Shown: piece by piece, positions 37,371 to 45,979 of the stretch
How the letters are laid out: the number at the start of each line of letters is the position of its first letter
How positions within the stretch are numbered: position 1 is the stretch's first letter
Made by a program: the position numbers and the translations under genes
The notes under the pieces: model-generated
Databases searched by the model: none
The model's input: only the letters and a program-made list of their open reading frames with translations
Told to the model about the DNA's origin: nothing
Assembly (NCBI RefSeq): GCF_900141935.1
Contig: NZ_FQYX01000014.1
Location: 1 to 64,000 of the forward strand
Reading direction: 5' to 3'
DNA from: Arenibacter nanhaiticus
Lineage (GTDB): Bacteria; Bacteroidota; Bacteroidia; Flavobacteriales; Flavobacteriaceae
DNA length: 64,000 nucleotides

Positions 37371-37994
37371 ATGGGATTTACAGAAGATCAAATTAAGAAG
37401 TTAAACATACATTTTAAGGGTATTCCGCCAGAGGAGATTATTTCTTGGGCGATTCAAAATGCCAAAAGACCTGTGGTTACGACAAATTTTAGACCCTATG
37501 AGGTGGCTATTTTATATGCCGTTACCCACGTAGATGTAAGTGTTCCGGTGGTTTGGTGCGATACAGGTTACAATACACCAAATACTTATAAACATGCCGA
37601 GGAATTAATCTCTAGCTTGCAGTTGAATATTAAATTATACGTTCCAAAACAAACTACGGCTCATAGAGATGCTGTTATGGGGATCCCTACTATCGATGAT
37701 CCACGTCATAAAGTGTTTACGGAGCAGGTGAAGTTAGAGCCATTTAAAAGAGCTATGGAAGAGCATAAACCAGATGTTTGGTTTACCAATCTTCGTCAGG
37801 GGCAGACAGCTTTACGGGATTCTTTGGATATATTAAGCCTCTCTAAGGACGGGGTGTTAAAAGTAAGTCCGTTTTATCACTATAGCGATACCCAATTAGA
37901 TGCCTATTTAAAGGATCGGGATTTACCTAATGAGCATAAGTATTTTGATCCTACCAAAGTTTTGGAGAATAGGGAATGTGGCTTGCATACCTAA
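37371..37994 (+). CDS. cysH: Phosphoadenylyl/adenylyl sulfate reductase
   Basis: A 207-residue enzyme reducing activated sulfate to sulfite. The core has VVWCDTGYNTPNTYKHAEEL and the C-terminal catalytic ECGLH. Only these two cysteines are visible: the paired CC motifs that hold the [4Fe-4S] cluster of bacterial APS reductases are absent. Cluster-free forms usually use PAPS, yet no APS kinase gene (cysC) is in the operon. I choose the ATG at 37371 (MGFTEDQIKKLN); an in-frame TTG at 37323 overlaps the DUF2061 gene. Confidence 0.92.
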   Translation: MGFTEDQIKKLNIHFKGIPPEEIISWAIQNAKRPVVTTNFRPYEVAILYAVTHVDVSVPVVWCDTGYNTPNTYKHAEELISSLQLNIKLYVPKQTTAHRDAVMGIPTIDDPRHKVFTEQVKLEPFKRAMEEHKPDVWFTNLRQGQTALRDSLDILSLSKDGVLKVSPFYHYSDTQLDAYLKDRDLPNEHKYFDPTKVLENRECGLHT

Positions 37995-38006
37995 TAATAA
38001 CTAATC

Positions 38007-38023
38007 ATTTCCGGTTCGGAAAT
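38007..38023 (+). promoter_or_regulatory. Short hairpin between cysH and cysD
   Basis: ATTTCCG-GTT-CGGAAAT is a perfect 7-bp stem with a 3-base loop and no T run. It may stabilise the cysH end of the mRNA. The half-site TTTCCG also occurs in the inverted repeat before the Rrf2 gene. Confidence 0.4.
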
Positions 38024-38045
38024 CGTATCATAAAAAGACAATATA

Positions 38046-38993
38046 TTGGAAACAGTAACAGAAGAAACACAGACAAAAGCAGCAATTTCCAACCCATCTG
38101 TTTTGGAAATTAATGCTCTAGAAAGCGAGGCTATTTACATCTTTAGAGAAGTAGTGGCACAGTTTGAAAATCCCGTTCTTTTATTTTCAGGAGGAAAAGA
38201 TTCCATTACTTTGGTTCGTTTGGCTCAAAAGGCATTCTTTCCTGCTAAGATTCCTTTTCCTTTAATGCATATCGATACCGGACATAATTTCCCGGAAACG
38301 ATCGCTTTTAGGGATAAATTGGTAAAAGAGTTGGGGGTAGAGCTAATTGTTCGTAACGTTCAGGATTCTATCAATGAAGGAAAGGTTGTAGAGGAGACTG
38401 GTAAATATGCCAGTAGAAATATGTTGCAAACGACTACACTCCTAGATGCTATTGAAGAATTTAAGTTTGATGCTTGTATCGGTGGAGCCCGCAGGGATGA
38501 AGAGAAGGCCAGGGCCAAAGAACGTATCTTTTCGGTAAGGGACGATTTTGGCCAGTGGGACGAAAAAAATCAACGTCCAGAATTATTCGATTTGCTGAAT
38601 GGGGAAATAGAATTGGGACAAAATGTCAGGGTCTTTCCTATTAGTAACTGGACAGAGTTGGATGTTTGGAGTTATATAGAAAAGGAACGCATAGAAATTC
38701 CGTCTATTTATTTTGCGCATCAAAGAAACATATTTGTCAGGGATGGTCTTATTTGGTCTGCCGACGATGAGGTTGTATTTAGAGCAGAAGACGAGTTGGT
38801 AGAAGAAAAAACAGTTCGATTTAGAACGGTAGGGGATATGAGTTGTACAGCAGCGGTATTGTCTACAGCAGATACTATAGAAAAAGTTGTTAGTGAAATT
38901 AGGGAGTCCAAAATTTCGGAAAGAGGAGCCCGTATTGATGATAAACGCTCCGAAGCGGCAATGGAAAAAAGAAAACAACAAGGTTACTTTTAA
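38046..38993 (+). CDS. cysD: Sulfate adenylyltransferase subunit 2
   Basis: A 315-residue PP-loop subunit that adenylylates sulfate to APS together with CysN. PP-loop LLFSGGKDSITLVRLAQKAF, then MHIDTGHNFPET and CIGGARRDEEKARAKERIFS, are all intact, and the C-terminus KRKQQGYF is typical. The only in-frame start before the conserved region is a TTG at 38046; the first internal ATG would remove the PP-loop. Use of TTG is therefore likely. Confidence 0.95.
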   Translation: METVTEETQTKAAISNPSVLEINALESEAIYIFREVVAQFENPVLLFSGGKDSITLVRLAQKAFFPAKIPFPLMHIDTGHNFPETIAFRDKLVKELGVELIVRNVQDSINEGKVVEETGKYASRNMLQTTTLLDAIEEFKFDACIGGARRDEEKARAKERIFSVRDDFGQWDEKNQRPELFDLLNGEIELGQNVRVFPISNWTELDVWSYIEKERIEIPSIYFAHQRNIFVRDGLIWSADDEVVFRAEDELVEEKTVRFRTVGDMSCTAAVLSTADTIEKVVSEIRESKISERGARIDDKRSEAAMEKRKQQGYF

Positions 38994-39070
38994 AAGCTGC
39001 GGTTGCCGGTGGTCTTAGGATTAAAACGGTGGCGAAAAACGGAATACAAATTACAGAATACAAAAAAAAC

Positions 39071-40318
39071 ATGGAAGTACTTAAAATAGCAACAGCAGGT
39101 AGTGTAGACGATGGTAAAAGTACCTTGATAGGGCGGTTGCTTTACGATACAAAATCTTTGACGGATGATAAGGTAGAAGCGATTCGAAAAAGTAGTGAAC
39201 AAAGAGGATATGATTATCTTGATTTTTCCTTTGCTACGGACGGATTGGTAGCAGAAAGAGAACAAGGTATTACTATTGATGTAGCCCACATTTATTTCTC
39301 TACCCTTAATAAAAGTTATATCATTGCCGATACTCCTGGGCATGTAGAGTACACTCGTAACATGGTTACTGGGGCTTCGACCTCACAAGTAGCTATTATC
39401 CTTATCGATGCCAGAAAGGGTGTGATAGAGCAAACCTACCGTCACTTTTTTATCAATAACTTACTAAGGGTAAAGGATATCATTGTTGCGGTGAACAAAA
39501 TGGATTTAGTAGAGTACTCCGAGGAGGTCTTTAACGAAATCAAAAGCGATTTTGAAGCCTTGAACGCGGTGAGTACCTATGCGGAGCAACAGCTTACCTA
39601 TATTCCCGTAAGTGCGCTTAAAGGAGATAATATTGTTGATAAAACAGACGCCATGCCTTGGTACAAAGGCGATACTATTTTGGGGCATTTAGAACAACTG
39701 GAAGTATCCGATGTACAGGATGGTGGACAAACTCGATTTGCCGTTCAGACTGTTATTCGTCCTAAAACAGAGGAATACCATGATTTTAGAGGATTTGCCG
39801 GGAAAATTAAAGGCGGAAAATTGACGGTTGGTGATAAGATAACTGTATTGCCTTCCCTGACACAATCTAAAGTGAAGGAAATATACTTCTTTGACAAAAC
39901 GTATCAGGAGGCCGCAGCCGGTAGTTCGGTCGTGATTACCCTAGAAGACGAAATCAATATTACCAGAGGGGATATGTTGGTGAAATCGGACGAGCTTCCT
40001 AAAATAGAAAAACAAATTGAGGCTACAGTTTGTTGGATGGATAACAAACAATTGCAACCTGGCGCAAAATATTTGATTCAGCACAATACCAATAAGGTGT
40101 TGTCTAAAATAGATGGTGTAAAACATGTCATCTCCACGCAGTATGGTAGCCATCAGGATGCTAATAATAAATTAGCCTTGAATGAAATAGGATCCGTTAG
40201 TATAAAACTTAGTAAGCCTATTTTTTATGACTCCTATCAGGATAATAAGGCAAATGGATCCTTTATACTGATCGATCCCCAAACGAATGCCACGGCTGGT
40301 GTAGGTTTTATTCATTAA
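39071..40318 (+). CDS. cysN: Sulfate adenylyltransferase subunit 1 (GTPase)
   Basis: A 415-residue GTPase whose hydrolysis of GTP drives APS formation by CysD. G1 is GSVDDGKST, G3 DTPGHVEYTRNMVTGAS, and G4 NKMDLVEY. Unlike CysNC fusions it has no C-terminal APS kinase. I start at the ATG at 39071 (MEVLKIATAGSVDDGKST), the family N-terminus; an in-frame GTG at 39029 adds 14 unrelated residues. Confidence 0.95.
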   Translation: MEVLKIATAGSVDDGKSTLIGRLLYDTKSLTDDKVEAIRKSSEQRGYDYLDFSFATDGLVAEREQGITIDVAHIYFSTLNKSYIIADTPGHVEYTRNMVTGASTSQVAIILIDARKGVIEQTYRHFFINNLLRVKDIIVAVNKMDLVEYSEEVFNEIKSDFEALNAVSTYAEQQLTYIPVSALKGDNIVDKTDAMPWYKGDTILGHLEQLEVSDVQDGGQTRFAVQTVIRPKTEEYHDFRGFAGKIKGGKLTVGDKITVLPSLTQSKVKEIYFFDKTYQEAAAGSSVVITLEDEINITRGDMLVKSDELPKIEKQIEATVCWMDNKQLQPGAKYLIQHNTNKVLSKIDGVKHVISTQYGSHQDANNKLALNEIGSVSIKLSKPIFYDSYQDNKANGSFILIDPQTNATAGVGFIH

Positions 40319-40362
40319 CAACGGAGCAGTTTCCTTAGGGGAACAAAATCCGTTTGAATTTA

Positions 40363-40387
40363 TAATCTATAAAGTCTATAGGATAAG
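40363..40387 (+). promoter_or_regulatory. Putative Rrf2 operator, site 3
   Basis: CTAT-AAAGTCT-ATAGGATAA (40367-40386) repeats the CTAY-N7-ATAGGRTAA pattern of the two sites before DUF2061-cysH. It lies 42 bases before the sulfite reductase ATG, in the 110-base gap after cysN. Confidence 0.6.
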
Positions 40388-40428
40388 CATATTAATAATA
40401 GTCTCGTACAGAATTAAAATAAAGTAAA

Positions 40429-42522
40429 ATGCAGAGTTTCAGAACAGAAATAGAAAACCCGATAGTAGAAAAGGACATCATTGCATTGGAAGCCAAAATC
40501 CGGGAATTTAAGGAAGGAAAACTCGATGAGGAAAAATTCCGTAGTCTTCGATTGGCTCGTGGTATTTATGGCCAAAGACAGCCAGGGGTTCAAATGATTC
40601 GGATTAAATTACCATATGGGAAGGTTTCTTCCAATCAGCTGAGAAGAATTACTGATGTCTCCGAAGAGTACTCTACCGGGCGTCTGCATATTACCACCAG
40701 GCAAGATATACAGATTCATTATGTGGATATTGACCGTACCCCGGAATTGTGGGCACAATTGGATAAAGATGATATTACCATTCGTGAAGCTTGCGGTAAT
40801 ACGGTCCGTAATGTAACCGCCAGTGAAACAGCTGGGATAGATGTTGATGAACCTTTTGATGTATCGCCATATGCCCATGCCTTGTTTCAATACTTTTTAA
40901 GAAATCCGGTAAGTCAGGAAATGGGAAGAAAATTTAAAGTTTCTTTTTCAGCCAGTGATAAAGATACAGGACTTTCCTATATGCACGATTTAGGTTTTAT
41001 AGCGAAGATAGAAAATGGTGTTCACGGATTTAAAGTGTTATTGGGAGGTGGTTTAGGTTCTCAGCCCAGACATGCCGATGTGTTATATTCATTTTTAGAA
41101 GCCGAAAAAATAATTCCATTAATGGAAGGTGTTGTTCGTGTTTTTGATCGTTTCGGAGAACGTAAAAGTAGAGCAAAGGCTAGGTTGAAATTCTTGTTGA
41201 AGGATATAGGTTTAGACGGATTTAAGCAATTATTGGATGAAGAGCAGTTGGCCATACCTTTTGCGACCTATCCGATTGATGTAGATGCCTATCCAAAAGT
41301 TCAGGTTGCTGAGCCTAGTGAGATACCTTCTGTCGTTATCAAGGACGAGAAAGCTTTTGAACAGTGGAAATCGACTAACTTGGTACCTCAAAAACAAGAA
41401 GGCTATGTCGCTATTGGGATTAAAGTATTGTTGGGTGATTTTTATATAGAAAAAGCGCGAGCCTTAGCAGATTTGGTAGAGGCGTATGCTGCGGGAGAGT
41501 TGAGATTATCTCTTCGTCAGAATATATTGATTCCTTATGTTAAGGAAGCATTAGTACCTTTCTTTTACCAAGAATTGGAAAAGTTAGGATTTGCCGAAGC
41601 CGGCTACAACAAGGCTTTGGATATTACAGCTTGTCCTGGAACGGATACTTGTAATTTAGGAATAGCCAGTAGTACAGGAATAGCAGAGGAACTAGAACGA
41701 GTGATCAGAGCAGAATACCCCGACTATATCAATAATCCAGATGTGGTTATTAAAATCAGTGGCTGTATGAATGCTTGTGGGCAGCACAATATGGCCCATA
41801 TTGGCTTCCAAGGGATGTCTATAAGAACCAAGGATAAATTAGTGGCGCCTGCCTTACAAGTATTATTAGGTGGCGGTAATTTTGGAAATGGAGAAGCTCG
41901 TTTTGCCGATAAGGTAATTAAAATACCGAGCAAAAGAGGACCAGAGGCCTTGCGATTAATACTTGATGATTTTGAGGCTCATGGGAAGAATCGTTCTTTT
42001 GAGGCTTATTACGAAGAAAAGGGGCAGTTATATTTTTATGATTTCCTAAAGCCTTTATCGGAAATAGACAATTTAACGGCCGATGATTTCATTGACTGGG
42101 GGAACACTGAGAAATATGAGCAAGCTATTGGAGTGGGCGAATGTGCCGGGGTAGTTATAGATTTGGTAGCGACCCTTCTGTTTGACAGTGAGGAAAAAAT
42201 AGAGACAGCGAAATTGAACTTGGAAGAAGAGAAATGGACTGCCAGCATCTATCACGCCTATTCTTCTATGGTTAATACGGCAAAAGCCTTATTGACCTCT
42301 GAAAAAACAAAGGTGAATACGCATGTGAGTATCATCAAGGATTTTGACAGCATTTTTGTGGCTTCAGGAAAGATAGCCTTAAAAGCGAGTTTTGAAGAAT
42401 TGGTGCTACAAATAAACAAGAACAAACCGTCGGAAGAGTTTGCGAAAGGGTATTTGGAAACGGCAGAAGCATTTTTAGCGACTGCACATACCTATAGGAA
42501 ATTAGAACTTTCAGAAATATAG
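40429..42522 (+). CDS. Assimilatory sulfite reductase with C-terminal HEPN domain
   Basis: A 697-residue sirohaem-[4Fe-4S] enzyme of the nitrite/sulfite reductase family. Residues 1-560 hold the two ferredoxin-like and two catalytic repeats; TACPGTDTC (C-x5-C) and SGCMNACGQHN (C-x3-C) bind the cluster and sirohaem. About 115 further residues (from roughly 580) form a helical HEPN-like domain (SIYHAYSSMVNTAKALLTSE, AEAFLATAHTYRKLEL). Context (cysDNH, cobA) supports sulfite as substrate. The role of the HEPN part is unknown. Electrons probably come from ferredoxin through the reductase encoded downstream. Confidence 0.9.
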   Translation: MQSFRTEIENPIVEKDIIALEAKIREFKEGKLDEEKFRSLRLARGIYGQRQPGVQMIRIKLPYGKVSSNQLRRITDVSEEYSTGRLHITTRQDIQIHYVDIDRTPELWAQLDKDDITIREACGNTVRNVTASETAGIDVDEPFDVSPYAHALFQYFLRNPVSQEMGRKFKVSFSASDKDTGLSYMHDLGFIAKIENGVHGFKVLLGGGLGSQPRHADVLYSFLEAEKIIPLMEGVVRVFDRFGERKSRAKARLKFLLKDIGLDGFKQLLDEEQLAIPFATYPIDVDAYPKVQVAEPSEIPSVVIKDEKAFEQWKSTNLVPQKQEGYVAIGIKVLLGDFYIEKARALADLVEAYAAGELRLSLRQNILIPYVKEALVPFFYQELEKLGFAEAGYNKALDITACPGTDTCNLGIASSTGIAEELERVIRAEYPDYINNPDVVIKISGCMNACGQHNMAHIGFQGMSIRTKDKLVAPALQVLLGGGNFGNGEARFADKVIKIPSKRGPEALRLILDDFEAHGKNRSFEAYYEEKGQLYFYDFLKPLSEIDNLTADDFIDWGNTEKYEQAIGVGECAGVVIDLVATLLFDSEEKIETAKLNLEEEKWTASIYHAYSSMVNTAKALLTSEKTKVNTHVSIIKDFDSIFVASGKIALKASFEELVLQINKNKPSEEFAKGYLETAEAFLATAHTYRKLELSEI

Positions 42523-42526
42523 AAAG

Positions 42527-43342
42527 ATGGAGAAGAGCAGTACCAATACCCAAAACAATCCTATATCGCCAAAGGCGCGGCTAACCGTAGTGGGAGCCGG
42601 GCCTGGGGATGTGGAACTGATAACGATAAAGGCCGTTAAGGCTTTAGAGGCAGCAGATGTTGTCTTGTACGATGCCTTGGTAGATGTTGCCTTGTTGAAC
42701 TACGCACCTCGGGCCGAAAAGATATTTGTTGGTAAAAGAAAGGGGTGTTATGCCTACCAACAAACACAAATCAATGAGCTGATCGTTAGTAGAGGCAAAT
42801 CGCACGGGCATGTGGTTCGGTTAAAAGGAGGAGACCCCTTTGTTTTTGGCCGAGGAGCCGAAGAAATGGAATATGCGGCGAGCCATGGTTTAGAAGTTGC
42901 CTTAGTCCCTGGAATATCGTCTTCGGTTGCAGTACCTGCATCACAGAATATTCCGGTAACCAAAAGAGGGGCAGCGGAAAGTTTTTGGGTAATTACCGGT
43001 ACTACAAAGGATCATCAATTATCTTCTGATGTTGCCTTGGCAGCGAAATCCAATGCCACGGTAGTGATTTTAATGGGAATGAGTAAGCTTCCAGAAATAG
43101 TAGCCCTGTTCAATAAGGAGGGAAAAGCCAATACTCCTATAGCCATTATTCAAAATGGAACACGTGAAGACGAAAAATTAGGGATTGGGACTATTGCCAA
43201 TATTACAGAAATAGTTGCGCAACAGCAATTGAGCAATCCGGCGATCATTATTATTGGGGAAGTGGTAAAACACCGCGAAACCGTATTGAATTATACAAAC
43301 ACGATTCAACAACATAACATAAACAAAGAATCCTTGGTCTAA
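42527..43342 (+). CDS. cobA: Uroporphyrinogen-III C-methyltransferase
   Basis: A 271-residue SAM-dependent enzyme converting uroporphyrinogen III to precorrin-2, the sirohaem precursor. VVGAGPGDVELITIKAVKAL, VVRLKGGDPFVFGRGAEE and VPGISSSVAVPA are hallmark motifs. It lies 4 bases after the sulfite reductase, which needs sirohaem. The dehydrogenase/ferrochelatase (CysG N-terminal or Met8-like) that must follow is neither fused nor adjacent here. Confidence 0.95.
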   Translation: MEKSSTNTQNNPISPKARLTVVGAGPGDVELITIKAVKALEAADVVLYDALVDVALLNYAPRAEKIFVGKRKGCYAYQQTQINELIVSRGKSHGHVVRLKGGDPFVFGRGAEEMEYAASHGLEVALVPGISSSVAVPASQNIPVTKRGAAESFWVITGTTKDHQLSSDVALAAKSNATVVILMGMSKLPEIVALFNKEGKANTPIAIIQNGTREDEKLGIGTIANITEIVAQQQLSNPAIIIIGEVVKHRETVLNYTNTIQQHNINKESLV

Positions 43343-43383
43343 ATGGGGTTTTAAAATATTCATAGAGAATAAAATAAAGTAGC

Positions 43384-44448
43384 ATGATAAAGACAGATAT
43401 ACTAATTATTGGCGCGGGGCCAACCGGATTGTTTACCGTTTTTGAAGCGGGTTTATTAAAATTGAAAACGCATTTAATCGATGCCTTGCCACAACCTGGT
43501 GGTCAATGTTCTGAAATCTATCCAAAAAAACCAATATATGATATTCCGGCCTTTCCCGAAATTCTCGCCGGGGATTTGGTTAAAAATTTAATGCAACAAA
43601 TTCAGCCTTTCGAACCTGGTTTTACCTTGGGAGAAAGAGCAGAAACCTTGGAAACCTTAGAAGATGGTTCTTTTATAGTCACCACCAACAAAGGTACAAA
43701 GCACCACGCTCCAGTAGTGGTAATTGCTGGCGGATTGGGATCTTTTGAGCCTAGGAAACCTTTAATTCCGAATATTCAGAGTTTTGAAGATAAGGGAGTG
43801 GCATATATTATAAAAGATCCGGAAGTATACCGCGACAAAAAAGTAGTAATTTCTGGAGGAGGTGACTCTGCCTTAGATTGGGCGATTTTTCTTTCCGATG
43901 TAGCTGCTGAAGTTTCTTTGGTACATAGAAGAAACGAATTTAGAGGAGCGTTGGATTCTGTTGAAAAGGCCGCTGCACTGGCCAAGGAAGGGAAAATAAA
44001 ATTGTTTACCGAAGCCGAAGTAGTAAAGATTTTTGGTGACGAACAATTAGAAGCAGTGATTGTAAAACACAACGATGCTGCCAAGGGAGAAACCTATGTA
44101 GAGGCCGATAATTTTATTCCTTTGTTTGGACTTTCGCCTAAATTAGGGCCTATTGGCAATTGGGGATTGGAAATAGAAAAAAATGCTATTAAAGTAGATA
44201 ACTCCTATGATTACCAGACCAATATTCCAGGGGTATATGCTATAGGCGATGTAAATACCTATCCAGGGAAACTCAAATTAATACTTTCTGGTTTCCACGA
44301 AGCGGCAGTAATGTGTCAGAGTGCCTACCAAAAGATTAATCCGGGAAAGCGCTATGTAATGAAATATACTACCGTTGGAGGTGTAGAAGGTTTTGATGGA
44401 ACTAAAAAAGAAGCTAAAAAAGAAGTAGTACAAAGTATTTTGGCCTAA
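43384..44448 (+). CDS. Thioredoxin-reductase-like ferredoxin-NADP+ reductase
   Basis: A 354-residue FAD/NADPH enzyme. IIGAGPTGLFTVFEAG is the FAD-binding motif, VVISGGGDSALDWAIFL the NADPH motif, and VYAIGDVNTYPGKLKLILSGFHEAA the C-terminal FAD motif. The CxxC pair of thioredoxin reductase is missing, as in YumC-type ferredoxin-NADP+ reductases. Its place at the end of the sulfate assimilation operon suggests it reduces the ferredoxin used by the sulfite reductase. Confidence 0.88.
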   Translation: MIKTDILIIGAGPTGLFTVFEAGLLKLKTHLIDALPQPGGQCSEIYPKKPIYDIPAFPEILAGDLVKNLMQQIQPFEPGFTLGERAETLETLEDGSFIVTTNKGTKHHAPVVVIAGGLGSFEPRKPLIPNIQSFEDKGVAYIIKDPEVYRDKKVVISGGGDSALDWAIFLSDVAAEVSLVHRRNEFRGALDSVEKAAALAKEGKIKLFTEAEVVKIFGDEQLEAVIVKHNDAAKGETYVEADNFIPLFGLSPKLGPIGNWGLEIEKNAIKVDNSYDYQTNIPGVYAIGDVNTYPGKLKLILSGFHEAAVMCQSAYQKINPGKRYVMKYTTVGGVEGFDGTKKEAKKEVVQSILA

Positions 44449-44454
44449 TTGAGA

Positions 44455-44484
44455 AATACCTAAGGGGAAGTCCCCTTAGGTATT
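44455..44484. terminator. Strong hairpin at the end of the cys operon
   Basis: AATACCTAAGGGG (44455-44467) and CCCCTTAGGTATT (44472-44484) are perfect 13-bp arms with a 4-base loop. Only CCCTTT follows, so termination is likely but not of the classic T-run kind. Confidence 0.75.
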
Positions 44485-44626
44485 CCCTTTCATATTACTT
44501 ACCTTAATTTTAAAAGTAGCTTAGATGCTACAATGCACTCTTCAAAGCGTTAAAAACCCTTCAATTTGCTTGCTTTTGCCGTTGTTGTTGCGTTACTTTG
44601 TAGCTTGTTCATTACCAAATTGTAAT
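44485..44626. other. Leader region before the metH riboswitch
   Basis: About 140 bases without an open frame of interest; it must contain the metH promoter, but I see no convincing TAnnTTTG core. Confidence 0.4.
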
Positions 44627-44781
44627 ACGTTATCAAGAAAGGCGGAGGGATTAGACCCAATGAAGCCTTAGCAACCCTTTTTTCCACGCCGATAGCGCTC
44701 GGAAGGAATGAAGAAGGTGCTACTTTCTAATCCTGTCAGGATGCCCAAAAAGGGTCTTCGTGGCACAGGAATAGATAACAA
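44627..44781 (+). ncRNA. SAM-I (S-box) riboswitch before metH
   Basis: P1 is GTTATC (44629-44634) with GATAAC (44774-44779). TATCAAGAAAGGCGGAGGGA, GAAGCCTTAGCAACCC and GAAGGTGCTA form the S-box core. A longer extra stem (CCTGTCAGG ... GGCACAGG) distinguishes it from the copy before metY. It controls the split metH operon. No T-run terminator was found in the 185 bases before the gene. Confidence 0.93.
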
Positions 44782-44965
44782 AAGAAACCAGGGGCAACCA
44801 CTTTTCCTTTACTTGATATTTATTAATTTTTAAACTACCGTTTCTCTTGGCGTGCCCTTTAGTATTCGGTGACCAGTTTTTGGGCATAGTAGTCACTTTA
44901 CCAAGTAGCCACTAGGGGCCACAAGTTTTTAGGGAGAAATGTTCCAAACTTATAAGAAAAGGAAA

Positions 44966-45979
44966 ATGAAAAATATACAGGAGATCCTAAAGGAGAGAAT
45001 TTTAATCTTGGATGGTGCCATGGGGACCATGTTACAGCGCTATAAATTTACCGAAGAAGATTTTCGGGGTGAAAGGTTTAAAGATTGGGCTCACCCTTTG
45101 CAGGGGAATAACGATTTGTTGTCCCTTACCCAACCCGAAGCCATTGCCGATATACACCGACAATATTTTGAAGCGGGAGCCGATATTGTGGAAACCAATA
45201 CCTTTTCGTCAACCACTATTGCTATGGCCGATTACCATATGGAGGAATTGGTATATGAGTTAAATTATGAATCGGCGCGTATTGCGAAGAAGGTCGCAGA
45301 CGAATTTACGGCCAAGGAGCCTCATAAACCCCGTTTTGTAGCAGGTAGTATAGGACCTACGAACAAAACCGCTAGTATGTCTCCCGATGTAAACGATCCG
45401 GGATACCGCGCTATTTCTTTCGATGAGTTGCGCGAGGCCTATAAGCAACAAATAGAAGCATTATTGGATGGGGGGTCTGATATTTTATTGGTAGAGACCG
45501 TCTTTGATACCCTAAATGCCAAGGCAGCATTATTTGCCATAGAAGAAGTAAAGGAAGAAAGAAAAATTGATGTTCCAATTATGGTGAGCGGAACGATTAC
45601 TGATGCCTCGGGAAGAACGCTGTCTGGACAGACGGCCGAAGCTTTTTTAATATCTATTAGTCACATTCCTATTTTATCTGTCGGTTTAAATTGTGCTTTG
45701 GGCGCGAGTCAGTTAGTGCCGCATTTAGAGGTGCTCTCTGCCAAATCGGATTATGCGATTTCTGCCCATCCCAACGCAGGATTGCCAAATGCTTTTGGAG
45801 AGTACGATGAGACGCCAGAACAAATGGCGGCCCAAATAAAGGAATATGCCGAAAAACAACTGGTGAATATCGTAGGGGGATGTTGTGGGACTACTCCCGA
45901 GCATATTGCTGCTATGTTGGCCATCGTAAAGGATCACAAGCCTAGAGGTGTCAATATTTTGGAAAAAGTTGTTCTATGA
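44966..45979 (+). CDS. metH: Methionine synthase, homocysteine-binding half
   Basis: A 337-residue homocysteine S-methyltransferase domain, the N-terminal module of B12-dependent methionine synthase. [11 protein letters not shown] opens the domain; [16 protein letters not shown] and the C-terminal [15 protein letters not shown] supply the zinc-binding cysteines. The rest of MetH is encoded by a separate gene 970 bases downstream. I choose the ATG at 44966 ([17 protein letters not shown]); an in-frame ATG at 44939 after AGGGAGAA is also possible. Its stop overlaps the next gene's ATG by 4 bases. Confidence 0.92.
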   Translation: MKNIQEILKERILILDGAMGTMLQRYKFTEEDFRGERFKDWAHPLQGNNDLLSLTQPEAIADIHRQYFEAGADIVETNTFSSTTIAMADYHMEELVYELNYESARIAKKVADEFTAKEPHKPRFVAGSIGPTNKTASMSPDVNDPGYRAISFDELREAYKQQIEALLDGGSDILLVETVFDTLNAKAALFAIEEVKEERKIDVPIMVSGTITDASGRTLSGQTAEAFLISISHIPILSVGLNCALGASQLVPHLEVLSAKSDYAISAHPNAGLPNAFGEYDETPEQMAAQIKEYAEKQLVNIVGGCCGTTPEHIAAMLAIVKDHKPRGVNILEKVVL

